Shown piece after piece: positions 49,401 through 58,248 of a stretch of 64,000 bases of DNA. The notes beneath the pieces were generated by a model. It was not told where the DNA came from. It worked only from the letters and a program-made list of their open reading frames with translations, and did not search any database. Source of the stretch: Flavobacterium sp. 20NA77.7 (lineage in GTDB: Bacteria; Bacteroidota; Bacteroidia; Flavobacteriales; Flavobacteriaceae); contig NZ_CP133721.1 of NCBI RefSeq assembly GCF_031326205.1, forward strand, positions 558,001-622,000. The letters are read 5' to 3'. Positions within the stretch are counted from its first letter, which is position 1. Every line of letters starts with the position of its first letter. Position numbers and translations under genes: made by a program.

Positions 49401-52400
49401 AACGACTACCAAATTAGCTGATGCTGCGGTAACGACTACAAAGATTGCTTCAGGCGGAAACAACAAAGTATTAGTGACGGATAACACAGGCGCAGTTGCT
49501 TGGATAGACGGGACATCCTTTGGCGCCGTAGCAGATCAAACAACCATTGAAGGTGCAGGAACCACTGCAAGTCCATTCAAAGTAAAAGACTTAGGCATCA
49601 TCACAGCTAAGTTAGCTGACAACGCTGTAACAACTATTAAGATAGCCGATGCAAATGTAACGACTGCAAAAATTGCAGACTCCAATATAACGACATCAAA
49701 AATAGCTGATGCTAATGTTACTAATGCCAAACTAGCAACTGATGCAGTTACTACCGGCAAAATATTAGACGGCACGATTATCGTAGATGATTTAGCAAAC
49801 AACGCAGTTGAAACAGCAAAAATCAAAGATTTAAACGTAACCACAACCAAACTAGCCGATGCAGCTGTAACTACTACGAAAATTGCTTCAGGAGGTAACA
49901 ATAAAGTATTGGTCACAGATAACACAGGCGCAGTGGCTTGGATAGACGGAACAGCTTTTGGGGCAGTAGCAGACCAAAGCACTATTGAAGGCGCAGGAAC
50001 TACAGCCAGTCCATTTAAAGTAAAAGACTTAGGCATCATCACAGCTAAACTAGCAGACAATGCCGTAACTACTATTAAAATAGCTGATGCAAATGTAACC
50101 ACAGCAAAAATTGCAGATTCCAATGTAACGACATCGAAAATAGCTGATGCAAACGTTACCAATGCTAAACTAGCAACTGATGCAGTTACTACAGGCAAAA
50201 TATTAGACGGCACGATTATCGTAGATGATTTAGCAAACAACGCAGTTGAAACAGCAAAAATCAAAGATTTAAATGTAACCACAACTAAATTAGCCGATGC
50301 AGCCGTAACCACTACGAAGATTGCTTCAGGAGGTAACAACAAAGTATTGGTAACAGATAATACAGGCGCAGTAGCTTGGATAGACGGGACGGCCTTTGGG
50401 GCAGTAGCAGACCAAAGCACCATTGAAGGCGCAGGAACTACAGCCAGTCCATTTAAAGTAAAAGACTTAGGCATCATCACAGCTAAACTAGCAGACAATG
50501 CCGTAACTACTATTAAAATAGCTGATGCAAATGTAACCACAGCAAAAATTGCAGATTCAAATGTAACGACATCAAAAATAGCTGATGCTAATGTTACCAA
50601 TGCTAAACTAGCAACTGATGCAGTTACTACAGGCAAAATATTAGACGGCACGATTATCGTAGATGATTTAGCAAACAACGCAGTTGAAACAGCCAAAATC
50701 AAAGATTTAAATGTAACCACAACCAAACTAGCCGATGCGGCTGTAACCACTACGAAGATTGCATCAGGAGGTAACAATAAAGTATTGGTCACAGATAACA
50801 CAGGCGCAGTAGCTTGGATAGACGGTACAGCCTTTGGGGCAGTAGCAGACCAAAGCACTATTGAAGGCGCAGGAACTACAGCCAGTCCATTTAAAGTAAA
50901 AGACTTAGGTATTATCACTGCTAAACTAGCAGACAATGCCGTAACTACTATTAAAATCGCCGATGCAAATGTAACGACTGCAAAAATTGCAGACTCCAAT
51001 ATAACGACATCAAAAATAGCTGATGCAAACGTTACCAATGCTAAACTAGCAACTGATGCAGTAACTACAGCCAAAATATTAGACGGCACGATTATCGTAG
51101 ATGATTTAGCGAACAACGCTGTTGAAACAGCAAAAATCAAAGATTTAAACGTAACCACAACCAAACTAGCCGATGCGGCTGTAACTACTACGAAGATTGC
51201 TTCAGGAGGTAATAATAAAGTATTGGTGACGGATAACACAGGTGCAGTGGCTTGGATAGACGGTACAGCCTTTGGGGCAGTAGCAGACCAAAGCACTATT
51301 GAAGGCGCAGGAACTACAGCAAGTCCTTTTAAAGTAAAAGACTTAGGCATCATCACAGCTAAACTAGCAGACAATGCCGTAACTACTATTAAAATAGCTG
51401 ATGCAAATGTAACCACAGCAAAAATTGCAGATTCCAATATAACGACATCAAAAATAGCTGATGCAAATGTAACGACAGCCAAGATAGCCGATTCAAATGT
51501 AACAAATGCTAAATTAGCTACTGATGCTGTAACAACAGATAAAATAATTAATGCAACAATTATAAATGAAGATATTGCAGATAATACTATCACAACTGAA
51601 AAAATAGCAGGTCAAATTGCTGTTACTGAAGGCGGCACTGGGTCAGATATGAGTACAACTACTGGATATGTTAAACAAGCCAGTACGGGTGCTAGTTTTA
51701 CAACTGTAACCACAATACCAGTCGCTGATGTAACGGGAGCTGTCAGAAAAGTTAACGGAACGTTGCCTAATTCTAATGGTGAGGTAACAATAAATTGGGG
51801 TACTGTCTATTCAGGTACTTTATCAAATATTGCGACGGTTGTGCCAAATCCAGCTAATGGGGATACTTATGTAATTGCAAATGATTCTTCTACAAATAAT
51901 GGTAGAACATTTATATATGATGGTACAAATTGGTTAGAAGTAACTCCAAATCAAGCTGCTTTAGACGCAAGGTATTTGAGATTAACGGGCGATTCTATGC
52001 AAGGAAATATTATTATTCCTTCTAATAATAAAATCACACTAACTGATACACCAACAAATGCAACAGACGCAGCAAATAAAGCATATGTAGATGCTCAAAT
52101 TGCCAATGGTGCTCCTGATGCAACAAGTGCAGTTAATGGTAAAGTAAGATTAGCAGGAGATTTAGCAGGAACAGGTTCTACGGCGGCTACTCCAATAATT
52201 TCAAACAACGCCATCACTACTTCAAAGCTAGCGGATGTAAACGTAACCACAACCAAACTAGCCGATGCGGCTGTAACTACTACGAAGATTGCATCAGGAG
52301 GTAATAATAAAGTATTGGTGACGGATAACACAGGTGCAGTGGCTTGGATAGACGGAACAGCTTTTGGGGCAGTAGCAGACCAAAGCACCATTGAAGGCGC

Positions 52401-55400
52401 AGGAACTACAGCCAGTCCATTTAAAGTAAAAGACTTAGGCATCATCACAGCTAAACTAGCAGACAATGCCGTAACTACTATTAAAATAGCTGATGCAAAT
52501 GTAACCACAGCAAAAATTGCAGATTCAAATGTAACGACATCGAAAATAGCTGATGCAAACGTTACCAATGCTAAACTAGCAACTGATGCAGTTACTACAG
52601 GCAAAATATTAGACGGCACGATTATCGTAGATGATTTAGCAAACAACGCAGTTGAAACAGCCAAAATCAAAGATTTAAATGTAACCACAACCAAACTAGC
52701 CGATGCGGCTGTAACCACTACGAAGATTGCATCAGGAGGTAACAATAAAGTATTGGTCACAGATAACACAGGCGCAGTAGCTTGGATAGACGGTACAGCT
52801 TTTGGGGCAGTAGCAGATCAAAGCACTATAGAAGGCGCAGGAACCACTGCAAGCCCATTTAAAGTAAAAGACTTAGGAATCATCACTGCTAAACTAGCCG
52901 ATGGTGCAGTAACTACAATAAAAATAGCGGATGCCAATGTAACCACCGCTAAGATAGCAGACAGTAACATAACCACCGCAAAAATAGCAGATGCCAATGT
53001 TACCAATGCCAAATTAGCTACCGATGCGGTTACTACAGGCAAAATATTAGACGGAACGATTATCGTAGATGATTTAGCAAACAACGCTGTTGAAACAGCA
53101 AAAATTAAAGATTTAAATGTAACGACTACCAAATTAGCTGATGCTGCGGTAACGACTACAAAGATTGCTTCAGGCGGAAACAACAAAGTATTAGTGACGG
53201 ATAACACAGGCGCAGTTGCTTGGATAGACGGGACATCCTTTGGCGCCGTAGCAGATCAAACAACCATTGAAGGTGCAGGAACCACTGCAAGTCCATTCAA
53301 AGTAAAAGACTTAGGCATCATCACAGCTAAGTTAGCTGACAACGCTGTAACAACTATTAAGATAGCCGATGCAAATGTAACGACTGCAAAAATTGCAGAC
53401 TCCAATATAACGACATCAAAAATAGCTGATGCTAATGTTACTAATGCCAAACTAGCAACTGATGCAGTTACTACCGGCAAAATATTAGACGGCACGATTA
53501 TCGTAGATGATTTAGCAAACAACGCAGTTGAAACAGCAAAAATCAAAGATTTAAACGTAACCACAACCAAACTAGCCGATGCAGCTGTAACTACTACGAA
53601 AATTGCTTCAGGAGGTAACAATAAAGTATTGGTCACAGATAACACAGGCGCAGTGGCTTGGATAGACGGAACAGCTTTTGGGGCAGTAGCAGACCAAAGC
53701 ACTATTGAAGGCGCAGGAACTACAGCCAGTCCATTTAAAGTAAAAGACTTAGGCATCATCACAGCTAAACTAGCAGACAATGCCGTAACTACTATTAAAA
53801 TAGCTGATGCAAACGTTACCAATGCTAAACTAGCAACTGATGCAGTTACTACAGGCAAAATATTAGACGGCACGATTATCGTAGATGATTTAGCAAACAA
53901 CGCAGTTGAAACAGCAAAAATCAAAGATTTAAATGTAACCACAACTAAATTAGCCGATGCAGCCGTAACCACTACGAAGATTGCTTCAGGAGGTAACAAC
54001 AAAGTATTGGTAACAGATAACACAGGCGCAGTAGCTTGGATAGACGGGACGGCCTTTGGCGCCGTAGCAGATCAAACAACCATTGAAGGCGCAGGAACTA
54101 CTGCAAGTCCATTCAAAGTAAAAGACTTAGGTATTATCACTGCTAAACTAGCAGACAATGCCGTAACTACTATTAAAATAGCTGATGCAAATATAACAAC
54201 AGCTAAATTAGCTGACGCTTCTGTTTCAACTGCAAAAGTGATTGACGGAAATATAACTACAAGCAAATTAGCTAATGCAGCCGTAACCACTACGAAGATT
54301 GCTTCAGGAGGTAACAATAAAGTATTGGTCACAGATAATACAGGCGTAGTAGCTTGGATAGACGGCACAGCTTTTGGTGCAGTAGCAGACCAAAGCACTA
54401 TAGAAGGTGCAGGAACTACAGCAAGTCCATTTAAAGTAAAAGATTTAGGTATCATCACAGCTAAGCTAGCTGACAATGCCGTAACGACTATTAAAATAGC
54501 GGATGCGAATGTAACCACAGCAAAAATTGCAGATTCAAATGTAACGACAGCAAAAATCGCCGATGCTAATGTAACAAGCGCCAAGATTGCAGATTCTAAT
54601 GTAACTACGGCTAAAGTAGCCGACTTAAACATTACAACAACTAAACTAGCCGATTCAGCCGTAACTACTACGAAGATTGCATCAGGAGGTAACAATAAAG
54701 TATTGATAACAGATAACACAGGCGCAGTGGCTTGGATAGACGGTACAGCCTTTGGGGCAGTAGCAGACCAAAGCACCATTGAAGGCGCAGGAACTACAGC
54801 CAGTCCATTTAAAGTAAAAGACTTAGGCATTATTACAGCTAAACTCGCAGACAATGCGGTAACCACTATTAAAATAGCTGATGCGAATATAACAACAGCT
54901 AAACTCGCAGACGCTTCTGTGTCAACTGCAAAAGTTATTGATGGTAATATTACGACAGCTAAGTTAGCAGAGGCAAATGTGACCACTGCAAAATTAGCCG
55001 ATGCTAATGTAACGACATCAAAATTAGCTGATGCATCAGTTACAACTTCAAAAATTGCGTCAGGAGGAAATAGTAAAGTTTTAGTAACGGACAACACAGG
55101 TGTAGTAACTTGGATTGATGGTAATACTTTTGGTGCCATTGCAGATATGACTACTATAGAGGGCGCTGGAACTACAGCTAGCCCATTCAAAGTAAAAGAT
55201 TTAGGCATCATCACAGCTAAATTAGCTGATAACGCGGTAACTTCAGCTAAAATACTTGACGGAACAATACTTGTTGATGATTTAGCAAACAACGCAGTTG
55301 AAACAGCAAAAATTAAAGATTTAAATGTTACTACAAGTAAGCTTGCAAATGATGCTGTAACAACAGGTAAAATTTTAGATGGAACTATATTAAATGCTGA

Positions 55401-58131
55401 TATTGCAGATAATACTATTAACACTTCAAAAATCGCAGGTCAGATTGCTGTGTCAGATGGAGGAACAGGTTCTGATATGAGTGCAACAACTGGATATGTT
55501 AAACAAGCTAGTATTGGTGCTAATTTTACAACAGTAACATCAATACCTGTAGCCGATGTAGCTGGTGCTGTAAGAAAAGTTAATGGTGGTTTACCAGATG
55601 GCAATGGAAATGTAACGGTTGATTTTGGAACAGTATCAACAGGTATTTTATCCAATATTCCTTTAGTAACAAATCCTGAGCTAACAAATGGGGACATTTA
55701 TGTAGTATCAGGGGATTCAAATCCTTTGAATAATGGATTAACCTATATTTTTGATGGTTCTCAATGGCAAGAAGTAACTCCTAATCAAGCCGCATTAGAC
55801 GCTCGTTATTTGAGATTGGCTGGGGATACAATGCAAGGAAATATTGTAATTCCTGCTACTAAAAAAATTACAATAACAGATGCTCCAAATACTGCAACAG
55901 ATGCTGTTAATAAAGCCTATGTTGATGCGCAAATTGCTAGTGGCGCCCCAGATGCAACTACTAGTTTAAAAGGTAAAATACAATTAGGAGGAGATCTTGC
56001 AGGTACAGGTACTACAGCTGCAGCACCTATAATATCAGATAATGCAATAACAAACAATAAAATAAATTCAGACGCTGTTACTACGGATAAAATTCAAAAC
56101 GGAACAATTATTGGTTCAGATTTAGCAAATGGTATTATTACTAATGCCAAATTAGCAGAAACGATAACCGTTCCAAATGGAGGGACTGGAGCAACAACAC
56201 TTACGGGTTATGTAAAAGGAAACGGAACAAATGCAATGACAGCTGTTACTTCAATTCCTGTGGCAGATATTGTTGGTGCACAAACAACAGCGAATTTAGC
56301 TACTGATATTACAGCAAATACAGGTTCAAATACATTATATCCTTCAGTTGCTGCGGTAGAAAATTTTGTTGCAAATAGTGCTACACCAGATGCTACTACT
56401 TCAAGTAAAGGAAAAATAAAATTAGCAGGAGATTTAGCGGGTACCGCTGATTTACCTACGGTTCCGGCTTTAGCAACAAAAGCCCCAATTTCTTCACCGA
56501 GCTTTACAGGTGTCCCTTTAGCACCTACAGCATCAGCTGGAACTAATTCAACGCAAATTGCTACAACCGAATTTGTTACAACTGCAGTGGCAGCAGCTAC
56601 AATAGCAGATGCTTCAAGTTCTGTGAAAGGTAAAATTCAATTAGCAGGTGATTTAGGAGGTTCTAATGATGCTGCAAATCCAACGATTTCAACTGGTGCA
56701 GTATCCACTTCAAAATTAGCGGATAATGCGGTTACAACTATAAAAATTACAGATGAAAATGTAACTACAATTAAAATTGCAAATGATGCCATTACTAATG
56801 CTAAACTAGCAGATAATGCAGTGCAATCTGAAAATATTGTTGATGGAAATATAACGACAGCTAAATTAGCAAATACTTCGGTTACTACTTCTAAAATTGT
56901 ATCAGGTTCAAATAATACTGTTTTAGTTACAGATAACTTAGGTGCTGTGTCTTGGATTGACAGAAGTGCTTTTGGTGCAGTGGCAGATCAAATCACAATA
57001 GAAGGCGCAGGAACGACACTTTCTCCTTTTGCCGTAAAAGATGGTGCTATTACGACAGCAAAATTAGCAGATAATGCAGTTACAACAATAAAAATTAATG
57101 ATGATGCTGTTACTACATCAAAAATTACTGGAAGTGCTATTACCACTGTAAAACTAGCTGATAATGCTGTAACTACAGTTAAGATTGCAAATGCTTCCAT
57201 AACGAATGCTAAACTTGGTGAAATTGTTTCTGTAGAAAAAGGAGGTTCCGGTACAAATATGTCTTCTACCTCTGGGTATGTTAAGCAAGCAACTGCAGGT
57301 GCTAATTTTACAACTACATCAACAATACCAGTTGCAGATGTAACAGGAGCAGTAAGAAAAGTTAATGGTTCTAGTCCTGATGCCAATGGAAATGTAACAG
57401 TAACATTTGGAACTGTATTTACGGGTACTTTAGCGAATAGACCAACTGTAGTTTCTAGTCCTAACAATGGAGATATTTACGTGGTTTCGAGTGATTCAAA
57501 TGCATTAAATAACGGTATTACATATATTTATGATGGTTCTGCATGGCAAGAAGTAACAGCGAACCAAGCTTCTTTAGATGCGCGATATTTGAAATTGGCA
57601 GGAGGAACCATGCAAGGCGATTTAGCAATTCCTACCGGAAAAGATTTAACAATTGCCGATGCACCTACAAATGCAACAGATGCTGTAAATAAAGCATACG
57701 TAGATAGTCAAATAACGGCTAATACTACGCTAGACGCAACTTCTACAGTAAAAGGAAAACTGCAATTAGCAGGAGATTTAGGTGGGACGGCTGTAGCTCC
57801 TTCAGTTATCAAATTACAAGGAACGTCAGTTAGTAGTACAGCACCGATAAATGGGCAATTGTTGCAATATGATGGTGCTAATTGGAAGCCAGTAAATGTG
57901 AATACAATTGTTAAAATGGAGACTGATGAATTTGTAGCTACTGCTGCACAAGGTTCTTTTACATTGACAGCTACTCCTATCGGAAAAATTGCTATGTATA
58001 TTAATGGAGTTAGAGTTCCAAAAGCAGCAATATCAGTATCAGGAACTACTGTGACATATACAAATTCAAATAATGGAGGGTACGTAGTCTTGGCTAATGA
58101 CAGAATAACATTTGATTATATTACTAATTAA
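46414..58131 (+). CDS. Giant decapeptide-repeat, phage tail-fibre-like exported protein
   Basis: The 3,905-residue protein has signal peptide MRKIYLFLVVLVSFVGFAQ and a Bacteroidota N-terminal beta-domain (about 20-145, ISYQALIVNPAGEQLPG to PFAYYAANTD). The bulk consists of 10-residue repeats of the form DANVTTAKIA, organised in units of up to 146 residues, each with VLVTDNTGAVAWID and IEGAGTTASPFKVKDLG; I count about 22 units. Modules resembling phage tail fibres break the array at about 1732-1929, 3009-3200 and 3608-3783 (LDARYLRL, MQGNI, ATDAANKAYVD). It ends in FTLTATPIGKIAMYING and DRITFDYITN, with no T9SS sorting domain. Likely a long, trimeric, elastic surface fibre (inference). It follows the barrel gene by 11 bp. 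Confidence 0.85.
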   Translation: MRKIYLFLVVLVSFVGFAQNGISYQALIVNPAGEQLPGVNNTNTPLSNKLVCLRFAIIDHTNQIEYLETQKVTTDAYGIVNLVIGTGQQVGGYASTFSNVVWGNNPKSLRVELDVNGICTYFTTISNQPFTYVPFAYYAANTDVENATTISTGLVQLAGDLGGVGTTATAPIISNNAITTAKLNNGAVTPIKIASGANNTVLVTDSTGNVAWIDSASFGAVADQTTIQGAGTTANPFKVKDLGIVTNKIADLAVTNAKLAADAVTTDKILDGEVQTVDIKNLNVTTPKLADAAVTTEKIASGGNNKVLVTDNSGTVAWIDKDAFGVMADQITIEGAGTTANPFKVKDLGIVTNKLADLAVTNAKLAADAVTTDKILDGEVQTADIKNLNVTTTKLADAAVTTSKIASGTNNTVLVTDATGAVAWIDSASFGAVADQTTIQGAGTTTSPFKVKDLGIVTNKIADLAVTNAKLAADAVTTDKILDGEVQTADIKNLNVTTTKLADAAVTTSKIASGTNNTVLVTDATGAVAWIDSASFGAVADMTSIEGAGTTASPFKVKDLGIVTNKIATAAVTPNKIAPGSNNTVLVTDFMGNVAWIDSGSFGAVADMTSIEGLGTTASPFKVKDLGIITAKLADGAVVTSKIANAAVTTTKIASGGNSKVLVTDNTGVVAWIDATAFGAVADMNTIEGSGTTASPFKVKDLGIITAKLADGAVTTVKIADLNVTTSKIADANVTTAKLADLNVTTNKLANAAVTTTKIASGGNSKVLVTDNTGVVAWIDATAFGAVADMSTIEGAGTSASPFKVKDLGIITAKIADNAVTTDKIADLNVTTNKVANNAITTSKLADLNVTTTKLADAAVTTTKIASGGNNKVLVTDNTGAVAWIDGTAFGAVADQSTIEGAGTTASPFKVKDLGIITAKLADGAVTTIKIADANVTTAKIADSNITTAKIADANVTNAKLATDAVTTGKILDGTIIVDDLANNAVETAKIKDLNVTTTKLADAAVTTTKIASGGNNKVLVTDNTGAVAWIDGTSFGAVADQTTIEGAGTTASPFKVKDLGIITAKLADNAVTTIKIADANVTTAKIADSNITTSKIADANVTNAKLATDAVTTGKILDGTIIVDDLANNAVETAKIKDLNVTTTKLADAAVTTTKIASGGNNKVLVTDNTGAVAWIDGTAFGAVADQSTIEGAGTTASPFKVKDLGIITAKLADNAVTTIKIADANVTTAKIADSNVTTSKIADANVTNAKLATDAVTTGKILDGTIIVDDLANNAVETAKIKDLNVTTTKLADAAVTTTKIASGGNNKVLVTDNTGAVAWIDGTAFGAVADQSTIEGAGTTASPFKVKDLGIITAKLADNAVTTIKIADANVTTAKIADSNVTTSKIADANVTNAKLATDAVTTGKILDGTIIVDDLANNAVETAKIKDLNVTTTKLADAAVTTTKIASGGNNKVLVTDNTGAVAWIDGTAFGAVADQSTIEGAGTTASPFKVKDLGIITAKLADNAVTTIKIADANVTTAKIADSNITTSKIADANVTNAKLATDAVTTAKILDGTIIVDDLANNAVETAKIKDLNVTTTKLADAAVTTTKIASGGNNKVLVTDNTGAVAWIDGTAFGAVADQSTIEGAGTTASPFKVKDLGIITAKLADNAVTTIKIADANVTTAKIADSNITTSKIADANVTTAKIADSNVTNAKLATDAVTTDKIINATIINEDIADNTITTEKIAGQIAVTEGGTGSDMSTTTGYVKQASTGASFTTVTTIPVADVTGAVRKVNGTLPNSNGEVTINWGTVYSGTLSNIATVVPNPANGDTYVIANDSSTNNGRTFIYDGTNWLEVTPNQAALDARYLRLTGDSMQGNIIIPSNNKITLTDTPTNATDAANKAYVDAQIANGAPDATSAVNGKVRLAGDLAGTGSTAATPIISNNAITTSKLADVNVTTTKLADAAVTTTKIASGGNNKVLVTDNTGAVAWIDGTAFGAVADQSTIEGAGTTASPFKVKDLGIITAKLADNAVTTIKIADANVTTAKIADSNVTTSKIADANVTNAKLATDAVTTGKILDGTIIVDDLANNAVETAKIKDLNVTTTKLADAAVTTTKIASGGNNKVLVTDNTGAVAWIDGTAFGAVADQSTIEGAGTTASPFKVKDLGIITAKLADGAVTTIKIADANVTTAKIADSNITTAKIADANVTNAKLATDAVTTGKILDGTIIVDDLANNAVETAKIKDLNVTTTKLADAAVTTTKIASGGNNKVLVTDNTGAVAWIDGTSFGAVADQTTIEGAGTTASPFKVKDLGIITAKLADNAVTTIKIADANVTTAKIADSNITTSKIADANVTNAKLATDAVTTGKILDGTIIVDDLANNAVETAKIKDLNVTTTKLADAAVTTTKIASGGNNKVLVTDNTGAVAWIDGTAFGAVADQSTIEGAGTTASPFKVKDLGIITAKLADNAVTTIKIADANVTNAKLATDAVTTGKILDGTIIVDDLANNAVETAKIKDLNVTTTKLADAAVTTTKIASGGNNKVLVTDNTGAVAWIDGTAFGAVADQTTIEGAGTTASPFKVKDLGIITAKLADNAVTTIKIADANITTAKLADASVSTAKVIDGNITTSKLANAAVTTTKIASGGNNKVLVTDNTGVVAWIDGTAFGAVADQSTIEGAGTTASPFKVKDLGIITAKLADNAVTTIKIADANVTTAKIADSNVTTAKIADANVTSAKIADSNVTTAKVADLNITTTKLADSAVTTTKIASGGNNKVLITDNTGAVAWIDGTAFGAVADQSTIEGAGTTASPFKVKDLGIITAKLADNAVTTIKIADANITTAKLADASVSTAKVIDGNITTAKLAEANVTTAKLADANVTTSKLADASVTTSKIASGGNSKVLVTDNTGVVTWIDGNTFGAIADMTTIEGAGTTASPFKVKDLGIITAKLADNAVTSAKILDGTILVDDLANNAVETAKIKDLNVTTSKLANDAVTTGKILDGTILNADIADNTINTSKIAGQIAVSDGGTGSDMSATTGYVKQASIGANFTTVTSIPVADVAGAVRKVNGGLPDGNGNVTVDFGTVSTGILSNIPLVTNPELTNGDIYVVSGDSNPLNNGLTYIFDGSQWQEVTPNQAALDARYLRLAGDTMQGNIVIPATKKITITDAPNTATDAVNKAYVDAQIASGAPDATTSLKGKIQLGGDLAGTGTTAAAPIISDNAITNNKINSDAVTTDKIQNGTIIGSDLANGIITNAKLAETITVPNGGTGATTLTGYVKGNGTNAMTAVTSIPVADIVGAQTTANLATDITANTGSNTLYPSVAAVENFVANSATPDATTSSKGKIKLAGDLAGTADLPTVPALATKAPISSPSFTGVPLAPTASAGTNSTQIATTEFVTTAVAAATIADASSSVKGKIQLAGDLGGSNDAANPTISTGAVSTSKLADNAVTTIKITDENVTTIKIANDAITNAKLADNAVQSENIVDGNITTAKLANTSVTTSKIVSGSNNTVLVTDNLGAVSWIDRSAFGAVADQITIEGAGTTLSPFAVKDGAITTAKLADNAVTTIKINDDAVTTSKITGSAITTVKLADNAVTTVKIANASITNAKLGEIVSVEKGGSGTNMSSTSGYVKQATAGANFTTTSTIPVADVTGAVRKVNGSSPDANGNVTVTFGTVFTGTLANRPTVVSSPNNGDIYVVSSDSNALNNGITYIYDGSAWQEVTANQASLDARYLKLAGGTMQGDLAIPTGKDLTIADAPTNATDAVNKAYVDSQITANTTLDATSTVKGKLQLAGDLGGTAVAPSVIKLQGTSVSSTAPINGQLLQYDGANWKPVNVNTIVKMETDEFVATAAQGSFTLTATPIGKIAMYINGVRVPKAAISVSGTTVTYTNSNNGGYVVLANDRITFDYITN
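49003..50399 (+). repeat. Recent internal duplication, copy 1
   Basis: The segment matches 52723-54059 base for base over 49003-50093 (1,091 bp, offset 3,720) and again over 50154-50399 (offset 3,660) with one substitution (50361 T, 54021 C). Copy 1 keeps 60 bp that copy 2 lacks. Confidence 0.92.
52723..54059 (+). repeat. Recent internal duplication, copy 2, with a 60-bp in-frame deletion
   Basis: Near-identical to 49003-50399 but missing 60 bp after 53813. The lost piece in copy 1 is flanked by the direct repeat AAAATAGCTGATGCAAA (near 50077 and 50137), as expected for slippage or recombination between neighbouring repeat units. Confidence 0.9.
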
Positions 58132-58139
58132 TATATTTG
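58112..58139 (+). promoter_or_regulatory. Internal promoter before the 897-residue protein gene (TTG-17-TATATTTG)
   Basis: TTG 58112-58114 lies in the end of the giant gene and TATATTTG 58132-58139 starts right after its stop codon. It gives a leader of about 105 nt, long for this genome. Confidence 0.55.
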
Positions 58140-58150
58140 TAAAAAATACA

Positions 58151-58222
58151 TGTTACCATATCGCCACTACTAAAAGTTAGTTTAAACTAGTATATATAGT
58201 TAAAGAGGCGATTTAATATGTT
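58151..58222 (+). promoter_or_regulatory. Structured leader with palindrome before the 897-residue protein gene
   Basis: ATCGCC (58160-58165) pairs with GGCGAT (58207-58212), enclosing the perfect 12-bp palindrome TAGTTTAAACTA (58178-58189). The phrase TGTTACCA occurs at both ends of the element (58151 and 58220). It could be an operator or a folded leader; nothing in the sequence decides. Confidence 0.4.
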
Positions 58223-58248
58223 ACCACTAAAAAATAAAATTTAAACAT

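Larger units (their letters stand above)
46970..57230 (+). repeat. 30-bp (10-residue) tandem repeats with 438-bp higher-order units
   Basis: The base unit is 30 bp and codes for patterns such as DxNVTTxKIA. In the centre the units form higher-order repeats: the landmark Phe codon before GAVADQ recurs at 49081, 49519, 49957, 50395, 50833 and 51271, exactly 438 bp apart. Later spacings are 438, 438, 438, 378, 318, 378 and 378, so length changes come in steps of 60 bp and never break the frame. Confidence 0.92.

Noticed and set aside
46970..57230. CRISPR array
   Set aside because: The periodic repeats are 30 and 438 bp, coding, in frame and lack unique spacers; no cas genes are present.
47871..57467. 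Very long open frames on the minus strand (up to 685 codons at 49536-51593)
   Set aside because: They mirror the repeat array of the plus-strand giant gene, consist of the same low-complexity pattern (SATAPKA, VVVTAAS), have no signal, start context or domain, and exist only because the repeat lacks minus-strand stops.
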